From Lysobacter_C viscosus (GTDB taxonomy: Bacteria; Pseudomonadota; Gammaproteobacteria; Xanthomonadales; Xanthomonadaceae), in the NCBI RefSeq assembly GCF_046600715.1, contig NZ_JBJMAV010000002.1, positions 310,001 to 374,000 on the forward strand: 64,000 bases of DNA, written 5' to 3'. The notes below the pieces were generated by a model. The model was not told the origin of the DNA, searched no databases, and saw only the letters and a program-made list of their open reading frames with translations. Position numbers and translations under genes: made by a program. Shown one piece after another: positions 27,629 to 36,436 of this stretch; position 1 is the first letter of the stretch; every line of letters begins with the position of its first letter.

Positions 27629-29025
27629 GCAGCGTCGCCGCCGCCCATTGGCAGGAAGCGCGCAACCTGCGCCTGGCCGCGCGCCTGGGCGCCGCCGATC
27701 CGCAGCCGCCGTCGATGGCGCTGGCACGCGAAGGCGTGCTGCGCCGCGCGGTCGGCCTGACCCTTGAGGCCTCCGGCTGCAGCGCACCGCTGGGCTCGCG
27801 CTGCAAGGTGGAGACCTCCGGCGGGCGCTGGGTGGATACCGAGGTGGTCGGCTTCGCCGGCGACCGCACCTACCTGATGCCGACCGCGGACCTCGAAGGC
27901 CTGCTGCCCAACGCCCGCGTGGTGGCGACCCGCCGCCGCGGTGAAGTCGCGGTCGGCGAGGGCCTGCTCGGCCGCGTGATCGACAGCGACGGCGTGCCGC
28001 TGGACGGGCGTGGCGCGATCCGCGCCGAAGGCTGGATGGGCCTGGCCGGCACGTCGATCAACCCGCTCATGCGCGAGCCGATCAGCCAGTCACTGGATGT
28101 CGGGGTGCGCGCGATCAACGCGCTGCTGCCGATCGGCCGCGGCCAGCGCATCGGCCTGTTCGCCGGCTCGGGCGTCGGCAAGTCGACGTTGCTGGGGATG
28201 ATGACCCGCTACACCGCCGCCGACGTGATCGTCGTCGGCCTGATCGGCGAACGCGGCCGCGAGGTGCGCGACTTCGTCGAGAGCACGCTGGGCGTGGAGG
28301 GCCTGCGCCGCTCCGTCGTCGTCGCCACCCCGGCCGACCGACCGCCACTGGCGCGGCTGCACGGCGCGTTGCGCGCCACCGCGATCGCCGAATGGTTCCG
28401 GGACCAGGGCTTGCATGTGCTGCTGCTGATGGACTCGCTCACCCGCTTCGCCCATGCCCAGCGCGAGATCGGCCTGTCGGTCGGCGAGCCGCCGACCACG
28501 CGCGGCTACCCGCCCAGCGTGTTCGCCAAGCTCCCCGCGCTGGTGGAGCGCGCGGGCAACGGCGCCGACGGCCGCGGCTCGATCACCGCCTTCTACACCG
28601 TGCTGACCGAGGGCGACGACCAGCAGGAGCCGATCGCCGATGCCGCGCGCGCGATCCTCGACGGCCACATCGTGCTGACCCGCCGCATCGCCGACGCCGG
28701 CCAGTACCCGGCGATCGACGTGGAGGTGTCGGTCAGCCGCGTCATGCAGGAAATCACCGACCCGGCGTGGCGCGCGCGCATCCGCAAGCTCAAGCAGTTG
28801 ATGGCCGCCTACAACGCCCAGCGCGACCTCATCGCCATCGGCGCCTACCAGCGCGGCAGCGACCCGGTGGTCGACGAGGCGCTGGCGCGGTGGCCTTCGA
28901 TCATGCAGTTCCTCGGCCAGGACGTGACCGAAGCCTCCGACGTCGAAGCCAGCCGAGTCGCCCTTGCGCGCCTGCTGGACGACACCTCGTACCCCGGCAG
29001 TGACCCGCAGGAGACCGCCCCGTGA
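27625..29025 (+). CDS. fliI: Flagellum-specific export ATPase FliI
   Basis: FliI is the ATPase of the flagellar type III export apparatus. The 466-residue protein has an F1-type fold. Walker A is AGSGVGKST at 180-188; the Walker B region is HVLLLMDSLTRFAHAQREIG; ATPase signature VGEPPTTRGYPPSVFAKLP follows. The C-terminus carries RIRKLKQLMAAYNAQRDLIA. The ATG at 27625 is chosen because it overlaps the fliH stop; a longer frame upstream adds 13 unlikely residues. It overlaps fliJ by 4 bases. Confidence 0.97.
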   Translation: MSSVAAAHWQEARNLRLAARLGAADPQPPSMALAREGVLRRAVGLTLEASGCSAPLGSRCKVETSGGRWVDTEVVGFAGDRTYLMPTADLEGLLPNARVVATRRRGEVAVGEGLLGRVIDSDGVPLDGRGAIRAEGWMGLAGTSINPLMREPISQSLDVGVRAINALLPIGRGQRIGLFAGSGVGKSTLLGMMTRYTAADVIVVGLIGERGREVRDFVESTLGVEGLRRSVVVATPADRPPLARLHGALRATAIAEWFRDQGLHVLLLMDSLTRFAHAQREIGLSVGEPPTTRGYPPSVFAKLPALVERAGNGADGRGSITAFYTVLTEGDDQQEPIADAARAILDGHIVLTRRIADAGQYPAIDVEVSVSRVMQEITDPAWRARIRKLKQLMAAYNAQRDLIAIGAYQRGSDPVVDEALARWPSIMQFLGQDVTEASDVEASRVALARLLDDTSYPGSDPQETAP

Positions 29026-29486
29026 CCCGATCCCAGCGCCTGGACCCGCTGTTGCGCGTCAAGCAGCAACGCCAGGACGATGCCGCCCGCGAGGTGGCCC
29101 AGCGCGACCGCGCGGTGCTCGAACAGGAGGAGCGCCTGGACGCGCTGCGCAAGTACGCGGCCGAGTATTCCTCGCCCGAGGCATTGGCCGGGGCGACCCT
29201 GGCACCGGCCCTGCTGGCCAACCGGCTGGCGTTCCGCGAAAAGCTCGACCAGGCGGTGGACCAGCAACGCAGGGTGGTCGACAGCACCCGCGAACGCGCC
29301 GACGTCGAGCGCGCCCGCCTGATGCTGGCCAGCCGCGAAACCCACGTGCTGGAGAAGCTCAAGTCCAGCTACCGCGCCGAAGAAGCGCGCAGCGCCGACA
29401 AGCAGGTGCAGCGGGAAATGGACGACATCGGCGGCCGCCGCGCACGCATCGCCCAGGCCGCGCGCGACCCGGAGACCACGACGTGA
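29022..29486 (+). CDS. fliJ: Flagellar export chaperone FliJ
   Basis: FliJ is a coiled-coil protein of the export ATPase complex. The 154-residue product is one long heptad-rich helix pair: RLDPLLRVKQQRQDDAAREV in the first half and ERADVERARLMLASRETHVL in the second. It is charged and has no Cys. It overlaps fliI by 4 bases and fliK by 1. Confidence 0.92.
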   Translation: MTRSQRLDPLLRVKQQRQDDAAREVAQRDRAVLEQEERLDALRKYAAEYSSPEALAGATLAPALLANRLAFREKLDQAVDQQRRVVDSTRERADVERARLMLASRETHVLEKLKSSYRAEEARSADKQVQREMDDIGGRRARIAQAARDPETTT

Positions 29487-30622
29487 TGCCCGCCCTGCCC
29501 GCCACGCCCCCACCGCCGCCGTCCCCCAGCAGCGCCGGTGGTGGCCGCGCACCGGGCCCGTCCGATGCCGGCGCCGGGTCCGACGCCAGCGACAGCCCGT
29601 TCTCGCTGCTGATCGGTGGCGACGCCCCCGTGCCGGTAGCGACGGCCGTGGTGACGACCGACGGCGGCCACGGTGCCCGGGACGATGCGACCGCCAGCGA
29701 CGATGAACCCGGCCTCGGCTCCGGCGAAGGCGCCCTGCCCGAACGCCTGCTCGGGTTGCTGGCCGGACCGTGGGGCACGCCGCCTCCCGCCGCCACCGCC
29801 GCCACCGCCGCGCCCGCGCCGCCGCCCACGGCGCACGCAGCGGCGCTGCCCGGTAGCCACGCGCCGGGGCTGGCGATGCCGACGCTGCAGGTCGCTGCCT
29901 CTGCACCGCCCGCGCCGGCCTCGGCCGCGCTGGCCATCGCGATCCAGAACGCCACCGCCGCCGGTGCAAACGCCCCCGAGGCGCCCGCCGGCGACACGCC
30001 CACCACCGCGCAGGCGCTGGTGCAGGCCGGACTCCCCGCGGCGGCCGCCCGGGCCACACCCGCCTTCGACACCCTGGTGCGTGATGCGGTCGCCGCCGCC
30101 CGCGCCGACCCAGGCATCGAACAGACACCCTTTGCGCCGGCGAGCACAGGCGTCTCGCCTGCCAGCCTCGCCGCCGTGCGTGCCTCCCCGCTCGTCCAGC
30201 CCCTGCCGATGCCCGCCGACCCCGCCGCCGGCTTCGACGAGGGGCTGACCACGCGCGTGGCCTGGATGGCCGAACAGGGCATCGGCCGCGCCGAACTGCG
30301 GGTCAATCCCGACCATGCCGGCCCGATCGAAGTGCGCCTGCAGATGGAGGGCACCCGCCTGGTCGCCGAATTCAGCGCGACCAATGCCGACACCCGCCAG
30401 GCCCTGGAAGCGGGCATGCACCGCCTGCGCGAGATGCTGGGCCAGCAGGGCCTGCAGCTGGCGCAGTCGCACGTGGGGAGCGGCGGCGGACAGGGACGCC
30501 AGGGCGGTTCCAACGACGGCATGGCCGGGGGCACGGGCCAGCCCGATGGCAGCGAAAGGACGGCCGGCGACACCGCCCCGGCACGCTGGCTGAGCCGCGG
30601 GCTGCTGGACGAGTACGCCTGA
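29486..30622 (+). CDS. fliK: Hook-length control protein FliK
   Basis: FliK measures hook length and switches export specificity at FlhB. The 378-residue protein has a long, low-complexity Pro/Ala/Thr-rich ruler part (residues 1 to about 245). The conserved C-terminal domain (about 250-330) shows AELRVNPDHAGPIEVRLQME and MHRLREMLGQQGLQLAQSHV. A Gly-rich tail follows. A GTG at 29483 is a possible alternative start. It closes the fliE operon; the 119-bp repeat array follows. Confidence 0.92.
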   Translation: MPALPATPPPPPSPSSAGGGRAPGPSDAGAGSDASDSPFSLLIGGDAPVPVATAVVTTDGGHGARDDATASDDEPGLGSGEGALPERLLGLLAGPWGTPPPAATAATAAPAPPPTAHAAALPGSHAPGLAMPTLQVAASAPPAPASAALAIAIQNATAAGANAPEAPAGDTPTTAQALVQAGLPAAAARATPAFDTLVRDAVAAARADPGIEQTPFAPASTGVSPASLAAVRASPLVQPLPMPADPAAGFDEGLTTRVAWMAEQGIGRAELRVNPDHAGPIEVRLQMEGTRLVAEFSATNADTRQALEAGMHRLREMLGQQGLQLAQSHVGSGGGQGRQGGSNDGMAGGTGQPDGSERTAGDTAPARWLSRGLLDEYA

Positions 30623-30651
30623 CCAGTCGCTCCCGATGGCGACACCCGCCC

Positions 30652-31085
30652 CTGTAGGAGCGACGTAAGTCGCGACCGCGCAACTCCGGGCAGCGACGAT
30701 TCGCGACTCACGTCGCTCCTACAATGGCGCTGGCGCGGCAGCTGCCGGAAAGGCGCCCCTGACCTGGCCCCTGTAGGAGCGACGTAAGTCGCGACCGCGC
30801 AACTCCGGGCAGCGACGATTCGCGACTGACGTCGCTCCTACAACGGCGCCGACGCGGCAGCTGCCGGAAAGGCGCCCCTGACCGGCCCCCTGTAGGAGCG
30901 ACGTAAGTCGCGACCGCGCAACTCCGGGCAGCGACGCATCGCGACTGACGTCGCTCCTACAACCGCGCCGACGCGGCAGCTGGCGGAAAGGCGCCCCTGA
31001 CCGGCCCCCTGTAGGAGCGACGTAAGTCGCGACCGCGCAACTCCGGGCAGCGACGATTCGGGACTGAAGCCGCTCCTACAGGGGC
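30652..31085 (+). repeat. 119-bp tandem repeat array built on REP pairs
   Basis: Four units begin CTGTAGGAGCGACGTAAGTC at 30652, 30771, 30890 and 31009, exactly 119 bases apart. Each unit has a forward REP, a spacer with GCGCAACTCCGGGCAGCGAC, an inverse REP, and a tail with GCGGCAGCTGCCGGAAAGGC. Units differ by only a few bases. The last is truncated and ends in a different inverse REP type (GACTGAAGCCGCTCCTAC). The array fills most of the 610-base gap between fliK and fliL. No ORF of protein-like character crosses it. Confidence 0.93.
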
Positions 31086-31185
31086 TCCGGCCGCAACCGA
31101 CCGGGCGTCGGAATTCCGCCACGCCGGCGACACGCCCGTTCAGCCGATACCCGTCAAAACCCCGGCACCCACCCCCCGGGCACCC

Positions 31186-31201
31186 CGGCACGCCGCTTGC
31201 A
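31186..31201 (+). promoter_or_regulatory. Sigma-54 promoter of the fliLMNOPQR operon
   Basis: The sequence CGGCACGCCGCTTGCA keeps the GG and GC pairs at the right spacing. The predicted start at about 31212 leaves 22 bases to the GTG start of fliL and only 7 to the alternative ATG. Confidence 0.75.
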
Positions 31202-31233
31202 CAGACCGGGCATCCCCGATGGAGGTGCACCGC

Positions 31234-31713
31234 GTGTCCGCCCAGCCGATCCCCGAAAAGCGCTCCCGGCGCAAGCTGATCCTGATCCTCACCACCGTGC
31301 TGGTGCTCGGCGCGGCCGGCGCTGGCGGCTGGTGGTGGTGGTCCGGGCAGGCCCAGGCTGGAGGGGCCGACGCCGCCGCCGCGGCCGCCAAGGCCCCGGC
31401 GTTGTACTTCGCGCTGGAGCCGGCGTTCGTGGTCAACCTGGTCGATGCCCAGGTGGTGCGCTACCTGCAGGCCGACGTCCAGCTGATGACCCGCGACGCG
31501 GAAACCGCGACCGCACTGGAGGCGCATGCCCCGGCGGTGCGCAACCGCTTGCTGCTGCTGTTCGGCCAGCAGTCCGCCACCCAGCTGGCCCAGCGCACCG
31601 CCAAGGAGCGGCTGCAGGAGCAGGCGCTGGCCGAGGTGCGCGACGTACTCAAGGCGGAGGGCGCGGCCGACCGGGTCGAAGCCGTCTACTTCACCAGCCT
31701 GGTCACGCAGTGA
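31234..31713 (+). CDS. fliL: Flagellar basal body-associated protein FliL
   Basis: FliL is a single-pass inner-membrane protein that supports the stator. The 159-residue product has a basic N-terminus (EKRSRRKL), one membrane segment (about residues 14-36, ILILTTVLVLGAAGAGGWWW) and a periplasmic domain containing YLQADVQLMTRDAETATALE and VRNRLLLLFGQQS. The GTG at 31234 is preferred to the in-frame ATG at 31219 because GGAGGTG lies 6 bases before the GTG and would otherwise be inside the coding region. It is the first gene of fliLMNOPQR. Confidence 0.92.
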   Translation: MSAQPIPEKRSRRKLILILTTVLVLGAAGAGGWWWWSGQAQAGGADAAAAAAKAPALYFALEPAFVVNLVDAQVVRYLQADVQLMTRDAETATALEAHAPAVRNRLLLLFGQQSATQLAQRTAKERLQEQALAEVRDVLKAEGAADRVEAVYFTSLVTQ

Positions 31714-31747
31714 CCCCCGTCGCGAACGCCGCGAACCAGGAGCCCGC

Positions 31748-32755
31748 ATGAGCGCCGACCTGCTCTCGCAAGACGAAATCGACGCCCTGCTGCATGGCGT
31801 CGACAGCGGCGCGGTCGACACCGCGGACGCGCCCGCCGAACCCGGCGAGGCCCGCACCTACGACTTCGCCAGCCAGGACCGCATCGTCCGCGGCCGCCTG
31901 CCGACGCTGGAGATGATCAACGAGCGTTTCGCCCGCACCTGGCGGATCGGCCTGTTCAACCTGCTGCGCCGCTCGGCGGACCTGTCGGTGCGCGGCGTGG
32001 ACCTGGTGCGCTTCGGCGAGTACATGCACTCGCTGCAGGTGCCGACCAACCTCAACCTGGTGAAGATGAAGCCGCTGCGCGGCACCGCGCTGGTGGTCTA
32101 CGAGCCGCGCCTGGTGTTCACCGTGGTGGACAACTTCTTCGGCGGCAACGGCAAGTACCACACCCGCATCGAGGGCCGCGAGTTCACGCCCACCGAGATG
32201 CGCGTGATCCAGCTGCTGCTCAAGCAGACCTTCGCCGACCTGGTGGATGCGTGGGCGCCGGTGATGCCGGTGGAGTTCGAGTACATGAACTCCGAGGTCA
32301 ACCCGCACTTCGCCAACATCATCAGCCCGCGCGAGTACATCGTGGTCAGCCGCTTCCATGTCGAACTGGAAGGCGGCGGCGGCGAGTTCCACGTCTCGTT
32401 CCCCTACTCGATGCTCGAGCCGATCCGCGAGCAACTCGATGCCGGCGTGCAGTCCGATCGCATCGAAAAGGACGAGGGCTGGACCAACGCCATGCGTCGC
32501 CAGCTGCAGGATGCGGAGGTCGAGCTCAGCAGCGCCATCGCCCAGCGCTCGATCAGCCTGCGCGAACTCAGCCGGCTCAAGGTCGGCGACGTGATCCCGA
32601 TCGAACTGCCCGCCAGCGTCATGCTCAACGTGGAACAGGTTCCGCTGTTCTCCGGCGAGTTCGGTACGCACAACGGCAAGAACGCCATCAAGGTCACGCA
32701 GGTGCATGCCGCGCGACCCACTCCCACCCTGGACAGCCTCGTGCCCACGCCATGA
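31748..32755 (+). CDS. fliM: Flagellar motor switch protein FliM
   Basis: FliM is the C-ring protein that binds phospho-CheY and sets rotation direction. The 335-residue protein begins SADLLSQDEIDALLHGVDSG, the CheY-binding N-terminal peptide. The middle domain has YDFASQDRIVRGRLPTLEMI and the GGNG motif FFGGNGKYHTRIEGREFTPT. The C-terminal domain resembles FliN. AGGAG lies 7 bases before the ATG. It overlaps fliN by ATGA. Confidence 0.97.
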   Translation: MSADLLSQDEIDALLHGVDSGAVDTADAPAEPGEARTYDFASQDRIVRGRLPTLEMINERFARTWRIGLFNLLRRSADLSVRGVDLVRFGEYMHSLQVPTNLNLVKMKPLRGTALVVYEPRLVFTVVDNFFGGNGKYHTRIEGREFTPTEMRVIQLLLKQTFADLVDAWAPVMPVEFEYMNSEVNPHFANIISPREYIVVSRFHVELEGGGGEFHVSFPYSMLEPIREQLDAGVQSDRIEKDEGWTNAMRRQLQDAEVELSSAIAQRSISLRELSRLKVGDVIPIELPASVMLNVEQVPLFSGEFGTHNGKNAIKVTQVHAARPTPTLDSLVPTP

Positions 32756-33084
32756 ATACAGCCGTTTCCGCCGACGACCGCGCCGCCTTCGACGCGCTGA
32801 CCCCCGACGCCGCCGCCGGCGCCGACATGAACCTGGACGTGATCCTGGACGTGTCGGTGTCGCTGTCGCTGGAGGTCGGGCGCACCCGCATCCCGATCCG
32901 CAACCTGCTGCAGCTCAACCAGGGCTCGGTCGTCGAACTCGAACGCGCCGCGGGCGAACCGCTGGACGTGTTCGTCAACGGCACCCTGATCGCCCAGGGC
33001 GAGGTGGTGGTGGTGAACGACCGCTTCGGGGTGCGCCTGACCGACGTGGTCAGCCCCTCCGAACGCATCAAGCGCCTGCGCTGA
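32752..33084 (+). CDS. fliN: Flagellar motor switch protein FliN
   Basis: FliN completes the C ring and docks the export ATPase complex. The 110-residue protein has a short N-terminal extension. The SpoA domain follows, with NLDVILDVSVSLSLEVGRTR, IRNLLQLNQGSVVELERAAG and LDVFVNGTLIAQGEVVVVND. The start is set by the ATGA overlap with fliM. Its stop shares a base with the fliO start. Confidence 0.97.
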   Translation: MNTAVSADDRAAFDALTPDAAAGADMNLDVILDVSVSLSLEVGRTRIPIRNLLQLNQGSVVELERAAGEPLDVFVNGTLIAQGEVVVVNDRFGVRLTDVVSPSERIKRLR

Positions 33085-33923
33085 TGCGCCGCGCGCACGC
33101 CCGCGACGCGTTGCGTTGCCTGCTGGTGCTGGCGTTGGCCGCCGGCGGCAGCGCGTGCGCGAGCGTGCCCGGTGCGCGGGCTTCGACATCACTGCCTGCA
33201 CCGGTAGCCGCGCAGGCCCCCATGGCCCATGCCCTGACCGGGCCCGGTGCCGCTGCGGCCGCCCCGGCGCGGGATGCGGCGCGTGCAGTGGCCGAACCGG
33301 CAACCCTCGCGACCGCAGCGCCGCCCGTCGTCGCCCCGTCGGATGCAGCCAAGGCCCCGGCCCCCGATGCGGCAACCAGCCCGTCGACCGCGCCAGCCAA
33401 CACGATCGTCGCGACCCCGTCCGCAGCCGCCGATGCATCCACGGCTGCAGCCGCCCCGGGTGCGTCCGTCGAAGGTGGCGTGCTTCATGACACCCCCACT
33501 GCGGATGCCAGCGGTGCGCAGGCACCTGTCACCCTGCCGCGCACGCCGACCGCCACACCGGCAACGCCTCGCACCGCCACCACGCCCACGCCCGCCCCGG
33601 CCTCCACCGCCGGCAGCGTCGCCGGCAGCCTGTTCGCACTGCTGCTGGTGGTCGGCCTGATCCTGGGCCTGGCGTGGCTGGCCAAGCGGCTGCCCGGCGC
33701 GGCCGGCGGCGGTGCCAACGGCGCCTTGCGCGTGGTCGCCTCGGTCCCGCTGGGGCAGCGCGAGCGTGCGGTCGTGGTCGACGTCGGCGGCACCCAGTTG
33801 CTGCTGGGCGTGGGCCCCGGCGGCACCCGCACCCTGCACACCCTGGCCGAGCCGTTGCCGCAGGCGGATGCCCCGCCCCCGTTCGCGCAACTGCTGGCCC
33901 AGCATTTCGGAAAGAAGCCATGA
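33084..33923 (+). CDS. fliO: Flagellar biosynthesis protein FliO, extended form
   Basis: FliO assists assembly of the FliPQR export gate. The product is 279 residues, about twice the usual FliO length. It has an N-terminal export signal (residues 1-25) ending near Cys25. A roughly 150-residue Ala/Pro/Thr-rich region follows, then the membrane segment FALLLVVGLILGLAWLAKRL (about 183-202). The conserved FliO part is ALRVVASVPLGQRERAVVVD, VGGTQLLLGVGPGG. The conserved part and the position between fliN and fliP identify it. The long periplasmic linker is the odd feature. Confidence 0.88.
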   Translation: MRRAHARDALRCLLVLALAAGGSACASVPGARASTSLPAPVAAQAPMAHALTGPGAAAAAPARDAARAVAEPATLATAAPPVVAPSDAAKAPAPDAATSPSTAPANTIVATPSAAADASTAAAAPGASVEGGVLHDTPTADASGAQAPVTLPRTPTATPATPRTATTPTPAPASTAGSVAGSLFALLLVVGLILGLAWLAKRLPGAAGGGANGALRVVASVPLGQRERAVVVDVGGTQLLLGVGPGGTRTLHTLAEPLPQADAPPPFAQLLAQHFGKKP

Positions 33924-34732
33924 GCCGTTGCCTGCCTTCCCTGCGTGGCGTGCTGGCCGGGCTGCTGTTGCTGGCGACGCTGCTGCTGGCCGCCGCGCCC
34001 GTGATGGCCCAGACCGCGCCGGCACCGGCCGACCCGGCCGCCGCCGCGCAGTCCACGCCATCGTTGCCGGCGGTGACGGTGGGCGAGATCGGCGGCGAAC
34101 CGGTCAGCCTGCAGTTGCAGGTGCTGCTGCTGATGACCGGCATCACCCTGCTGCCGGCGGCGCTGCTGGGGCTGACCGCCTTCACCCGGATCATCATCGT
34201 GCTGGCCCTGCTGCGGCAGGCGCTGGGCACCGGCCAGACCCCGAGCAACCAGGTGCTGCTGGCACTGGCGCTGTTCCTCACCGCGATGGTGATGATGCCG
34301 GTGTTCGACCAGGCCTGGGCGGCGGGCATCTCGCCGTACCTCAACGACCAGATGGACTTCAAGGCCGCGTGGGACGCCGCGTCCGCGCCATTCCGCGGCT
34401 TCATGCTGGCGCAGGTGCGCGAGAACGACCTGATGACCTTCGCCGGGCTGTCCAACTCCGGCCCGTACGCGACGCCACAGGACGTCCCGTTCGGGGTGCT
34501 GGCCGCCTCGTTCCTGACCAGCGAGCTGAAGACCGCCTTCGAGATCGCGTTCCTGGTCTACATCCCGTTCGTGATCATCGACCTGGTGGTGGCCAGCGTG
34601 CTGATGTCGATGGGCATGATGATGCTCTCGCCGATGATGATCTCGGCCCCCTTCAAGATCCTGCTGTTCGTGCTGGTGGACGGCTGGGTGCTGGTGGTCG
34701 GCTCGCTCGCCGCCAGCTTCAATCCCGCCTGA
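33920..34732 (+). CDS. fliP: Flagellar export gate protein FliP
   Basis: FliP forms the central pore of the flagellar type III export gate. The 270-residue precursor has a cleavable signal (ending PVMAQ, about residue 30). The FliP signature follows: LLLMTGITLLPAALLGLTAF, TRIIIVLALLRQALGTGQTP and NQVLLALALFLTAMVMMPVF. The C-terminal part has SELKTAFEIAFLVYIPFVII and GMMMLSPMMISAPFKILLFV. It overlaps fliO by ATGA. Confidence 0.97.
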   Translation: MSRCLPSLRGVLAGLLLLATLLLAAAPVMAQTAPAPADPAAAAQSTPSLPAVTVGEIGGEPVSLQLQVLLLMTGITLLPAALLGLTAFTRIIIVLALLRQALGTGQTPSNQVLLALALFLTAMVMMPVFDQAWAAGISPYLNDQMDFKAAWDAASAPFRGFMLAQVRENDLMTFAGLSNSGPYATPQDVPFGVLAASFLTSELKTAFEIAFLVYIPFVIIDLVVASVLMSMGMMMLSPMMISAPFKILLFVLVDGWVLVVGSLAASFNPA

Positions 34733-34742
34733 GGCCGCCGAC

Positions 34743-35012
34743 ATGACCCCCGAAACCGCCCTCACCGAGATCGGCCGCGGCCTGCAGATGGCACTGCTGA
34801 TGGGCGCACCGCCCCTGCTGGCGGTGCTGGTGGTCGGCGTGGTGGTGGGCATCGTCCAGGCCGCCACCCAGGTCAACGAACAGACCATCGCCTTCGTGGT
34901 CAAGGCCATCGCCCTGGCCGGCACGCTGGCCATCACCGGCCACTTCCTGCTGGGCAAGCTGGTGAGCTTCACCATCGACCTGTTCCAGCGGATCCCGCAC
35001 CTGATCGGGTAG
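34743..35012 (+). CDS. fliQ: Flagellar export gate protein FliQ
   Basis: FliQ is an 89-residue inner-membrane protein of the export gate with two membrane segments (about residues 15-40 and 50-75). It carries the typical LLAVLVVGVVVGIVQAATQV and NEQTIAFVVKAIAL. It follows fliP by 10 bases. Confidence 0.96.
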   Translation: MTPETALTEIGRGLQMALLMGAPPLLAVLVVGVVVGIVQAATQVNEQTIAFVVKAIALAGTLAITGHFLLGKLVSFTIDLFQRIPHLIG

Positions 35013-35038
35013 CGGCAGGGGCGACCCACCACCGACAC

Positions 35039-35827
35039 ATGGACACCGTCACCCTGACCACCGCCAGCGGCGTCAACCTGTTCGCACTGCTTGCCACCGT
35101 GCTGTGGACGGCGTTGCGGATCGGCGCGGTGGTGATGGTGATGCCGATGCTCAGCGGGCGCGGGATGCCGGTGCGCGCGCGGATGATGGTCACCCTGGCG
35201 CTGGCCGGCGCGCTGTCCACGCTGCTGCCCACGCCACCGGCCGCCGCGGTCGATGCGACCACCTTCATCACCGTGCTGCGCGAGCTGGTCGTGGGGGTCG
35301 CCATCGGGATGATGCTGCGGCTTGCGTTCGAGGCCGGGCGCTTTGCCGGCGAGCTGGTCAGCCAGGGCATGGGCCTGTCGTTCGCGACCATGGCCGACCC
35401 CTTGAGCGGCGCGTCCTCGCCGGTGCTGGCGCAGTGGTTCTACCTGGCATTCGGGCTGCTGTTCTTCGCGCTGGACGCGCACCTGGCGCTGGTGGAACTG
35501 CTGATGGGCAGTTACCAGGCGCTGCCGATCGGCCAGCCGATGGCCGACCGCAACGAGATGCTGGCCGGCGTACCGGCGTTCTTCGGGACCTGCCTGCAGG
35601 CCGGGCTGCTGCTGGCGCTGCCGGTGATGATGGCGCTGCTGGCGGTCAACCTCGCCTTCGGCGTGCTGTCGCGCGCGGCGTCCGCGCTCAATCCCATCGC
35701 CATCGGCCTGCCGGTGGCGCTGCTGGTCGGCCTGCTGCTGATCGGCCTGCTCATGCGCCATGTGCAGGCGCCGGTCGAGCAGCTGTTCGGCGATGCGTTC
35801 TTGGCCGCGCAGGGCCTGACGCCGTAG
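35039..35827 (+). CDS. fliR: Flagellar export gate protein FliR
   Basis: FliR completes the FliPQR gate. The 262-residue polytopic membrane protein has TALRIGAVVMVMPMLSGRGM, VGVAIGMMLRLAFEAGRFAG and ELVSQGMGLSFATMADPLSG, all typical. The last codons (LFGDAFLAAQGLTP) are part of a 246-bp unit duplicated just downstream. This gene is nonetheless complete. It is the last gene of the fliL operon. Confidence 0.96.
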   Translation: MDTVTLTTASGVNLFALLATVLWTALRIGAVVMVMPMLSGRGMPVRARMMVTLALAGALSTLLPTPPAAAVDATTFITVLRELVVGVAIGMMLRLAFEAGRFAGELVSQGMGLSFATMADPLSGASSPVLAQWFYLAFGLLFFALDAHLALVELLMGSYQALPIGQPMADRNEMLAGVPAFFGTCLQAGLLLALPVMMALLAVNLAFGVLSRAASALNPIAIGLPVALLVGLLLIGLLMRHVQAPVEQLFGDAFLAAQGLTP

Positions 35828-36327
35828 CTCGTGTGTAGAGCGGCTCCAGCCGCGAACGCGTATCCCCCTACGCGTTGTAGGAGCGACGTAAGTCGCGACC
35901 GGACCGCCCGGTGGAGGCGCGATCGCGACTTACGTCGCTCCTACAAAGGAAACCGATTCGTCGTTCGCGGCCGAAGCGGCTCTTGCAGGGGAGCGGTTCG
36001 CGCGGGGAGGCCTACGTGGCGACCGCCCCTGTTCGGCGAGGCGTTCATGGCGGCCAGAGGTCTGACGCCGTAGCTCCGATGTAGGAGCGGCTCCAGCCGC
36101 GAACGCGTATCCCCCTACGCGTTGTAGGAGCGACGTGAGTCGCGACCGGACCGCCCGGTGCAGGCGCGATCGCGACTTACGTCGCTCCTACAAAGGAAAC
36201 CGATTCGTCGTTCGCGGCTCAAGCCGCTCCCGCAGGGGGAGCGGTTCGCGCGGGGAGGCCTACGTGGCGACCGCCCCTCCACGCGGCGGCGCGATCGCGA
36301 CTTACGTCGCTCCTACAAAGGAAACCG
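35783..36327 (+). repeat. 246-bp tandem duplication carrying the 3' end of fliR
   Basis: Unit 1 starts in fliR at 35783 and unit 2 at 36029, exactly 246 bases later. The 45-base fliR tail recurs at 36029-36073 with a few changes, so the copy reads LFGEAFMAARGLTP and stops. The shared intergenic part contains REP units in both directions, the stem ACGCGTATCCCCCTACGCGT, and the block TACAAAGGAAACCGATTCGT. A partial third copy (GCGATCGCGACTTACGTCGC onward) lies at 36290-36327. The 609-base fliR-flhB gap is otherwise empty apart from the flhB promoter. Confidence 0.92.
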
Positions 36328-36375
36328 GTTGGCGCTTGGCGGCTGAAGCGGCGCCTGCAGGGAAGCGGTTCGCGC

Positions 36376-36391
36376 TGGAACGGGCCTTGCA
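36376..36391 (+). promoter_or_regulatory. Sigma-54 promoter of flhB-flhA
   Basis: The sequence TGGAACGGGCCTTGCA differs from the -24/-12 consensus only at C-to-A in the GGCAC block. The predicted start at about 36402 lies 35 bases before the flhB ATG, just after the repeat array. Confidence 0.75.
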
Positions 36392-36436
36392 GCGCTGGAG
36401 GCATCGCCCCCACGGGCCACGCAGACCCCGCGCGAC

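Noticed and set aside
30652..31085. CRISPR-like appearance of regularly spaced repeats
   Set aside because: The 119-base units are nearly identical throughout, so there are no unique spacers, and no cas gene is present. It is a REP tandem array.
35831..36073. 80-codon frame ending LFGEAFMAARGLTP as a gene
   Set aside because: It reads through REP palindromes and ends in a copy of the fliR tail. It is explained by the tandem duplication.
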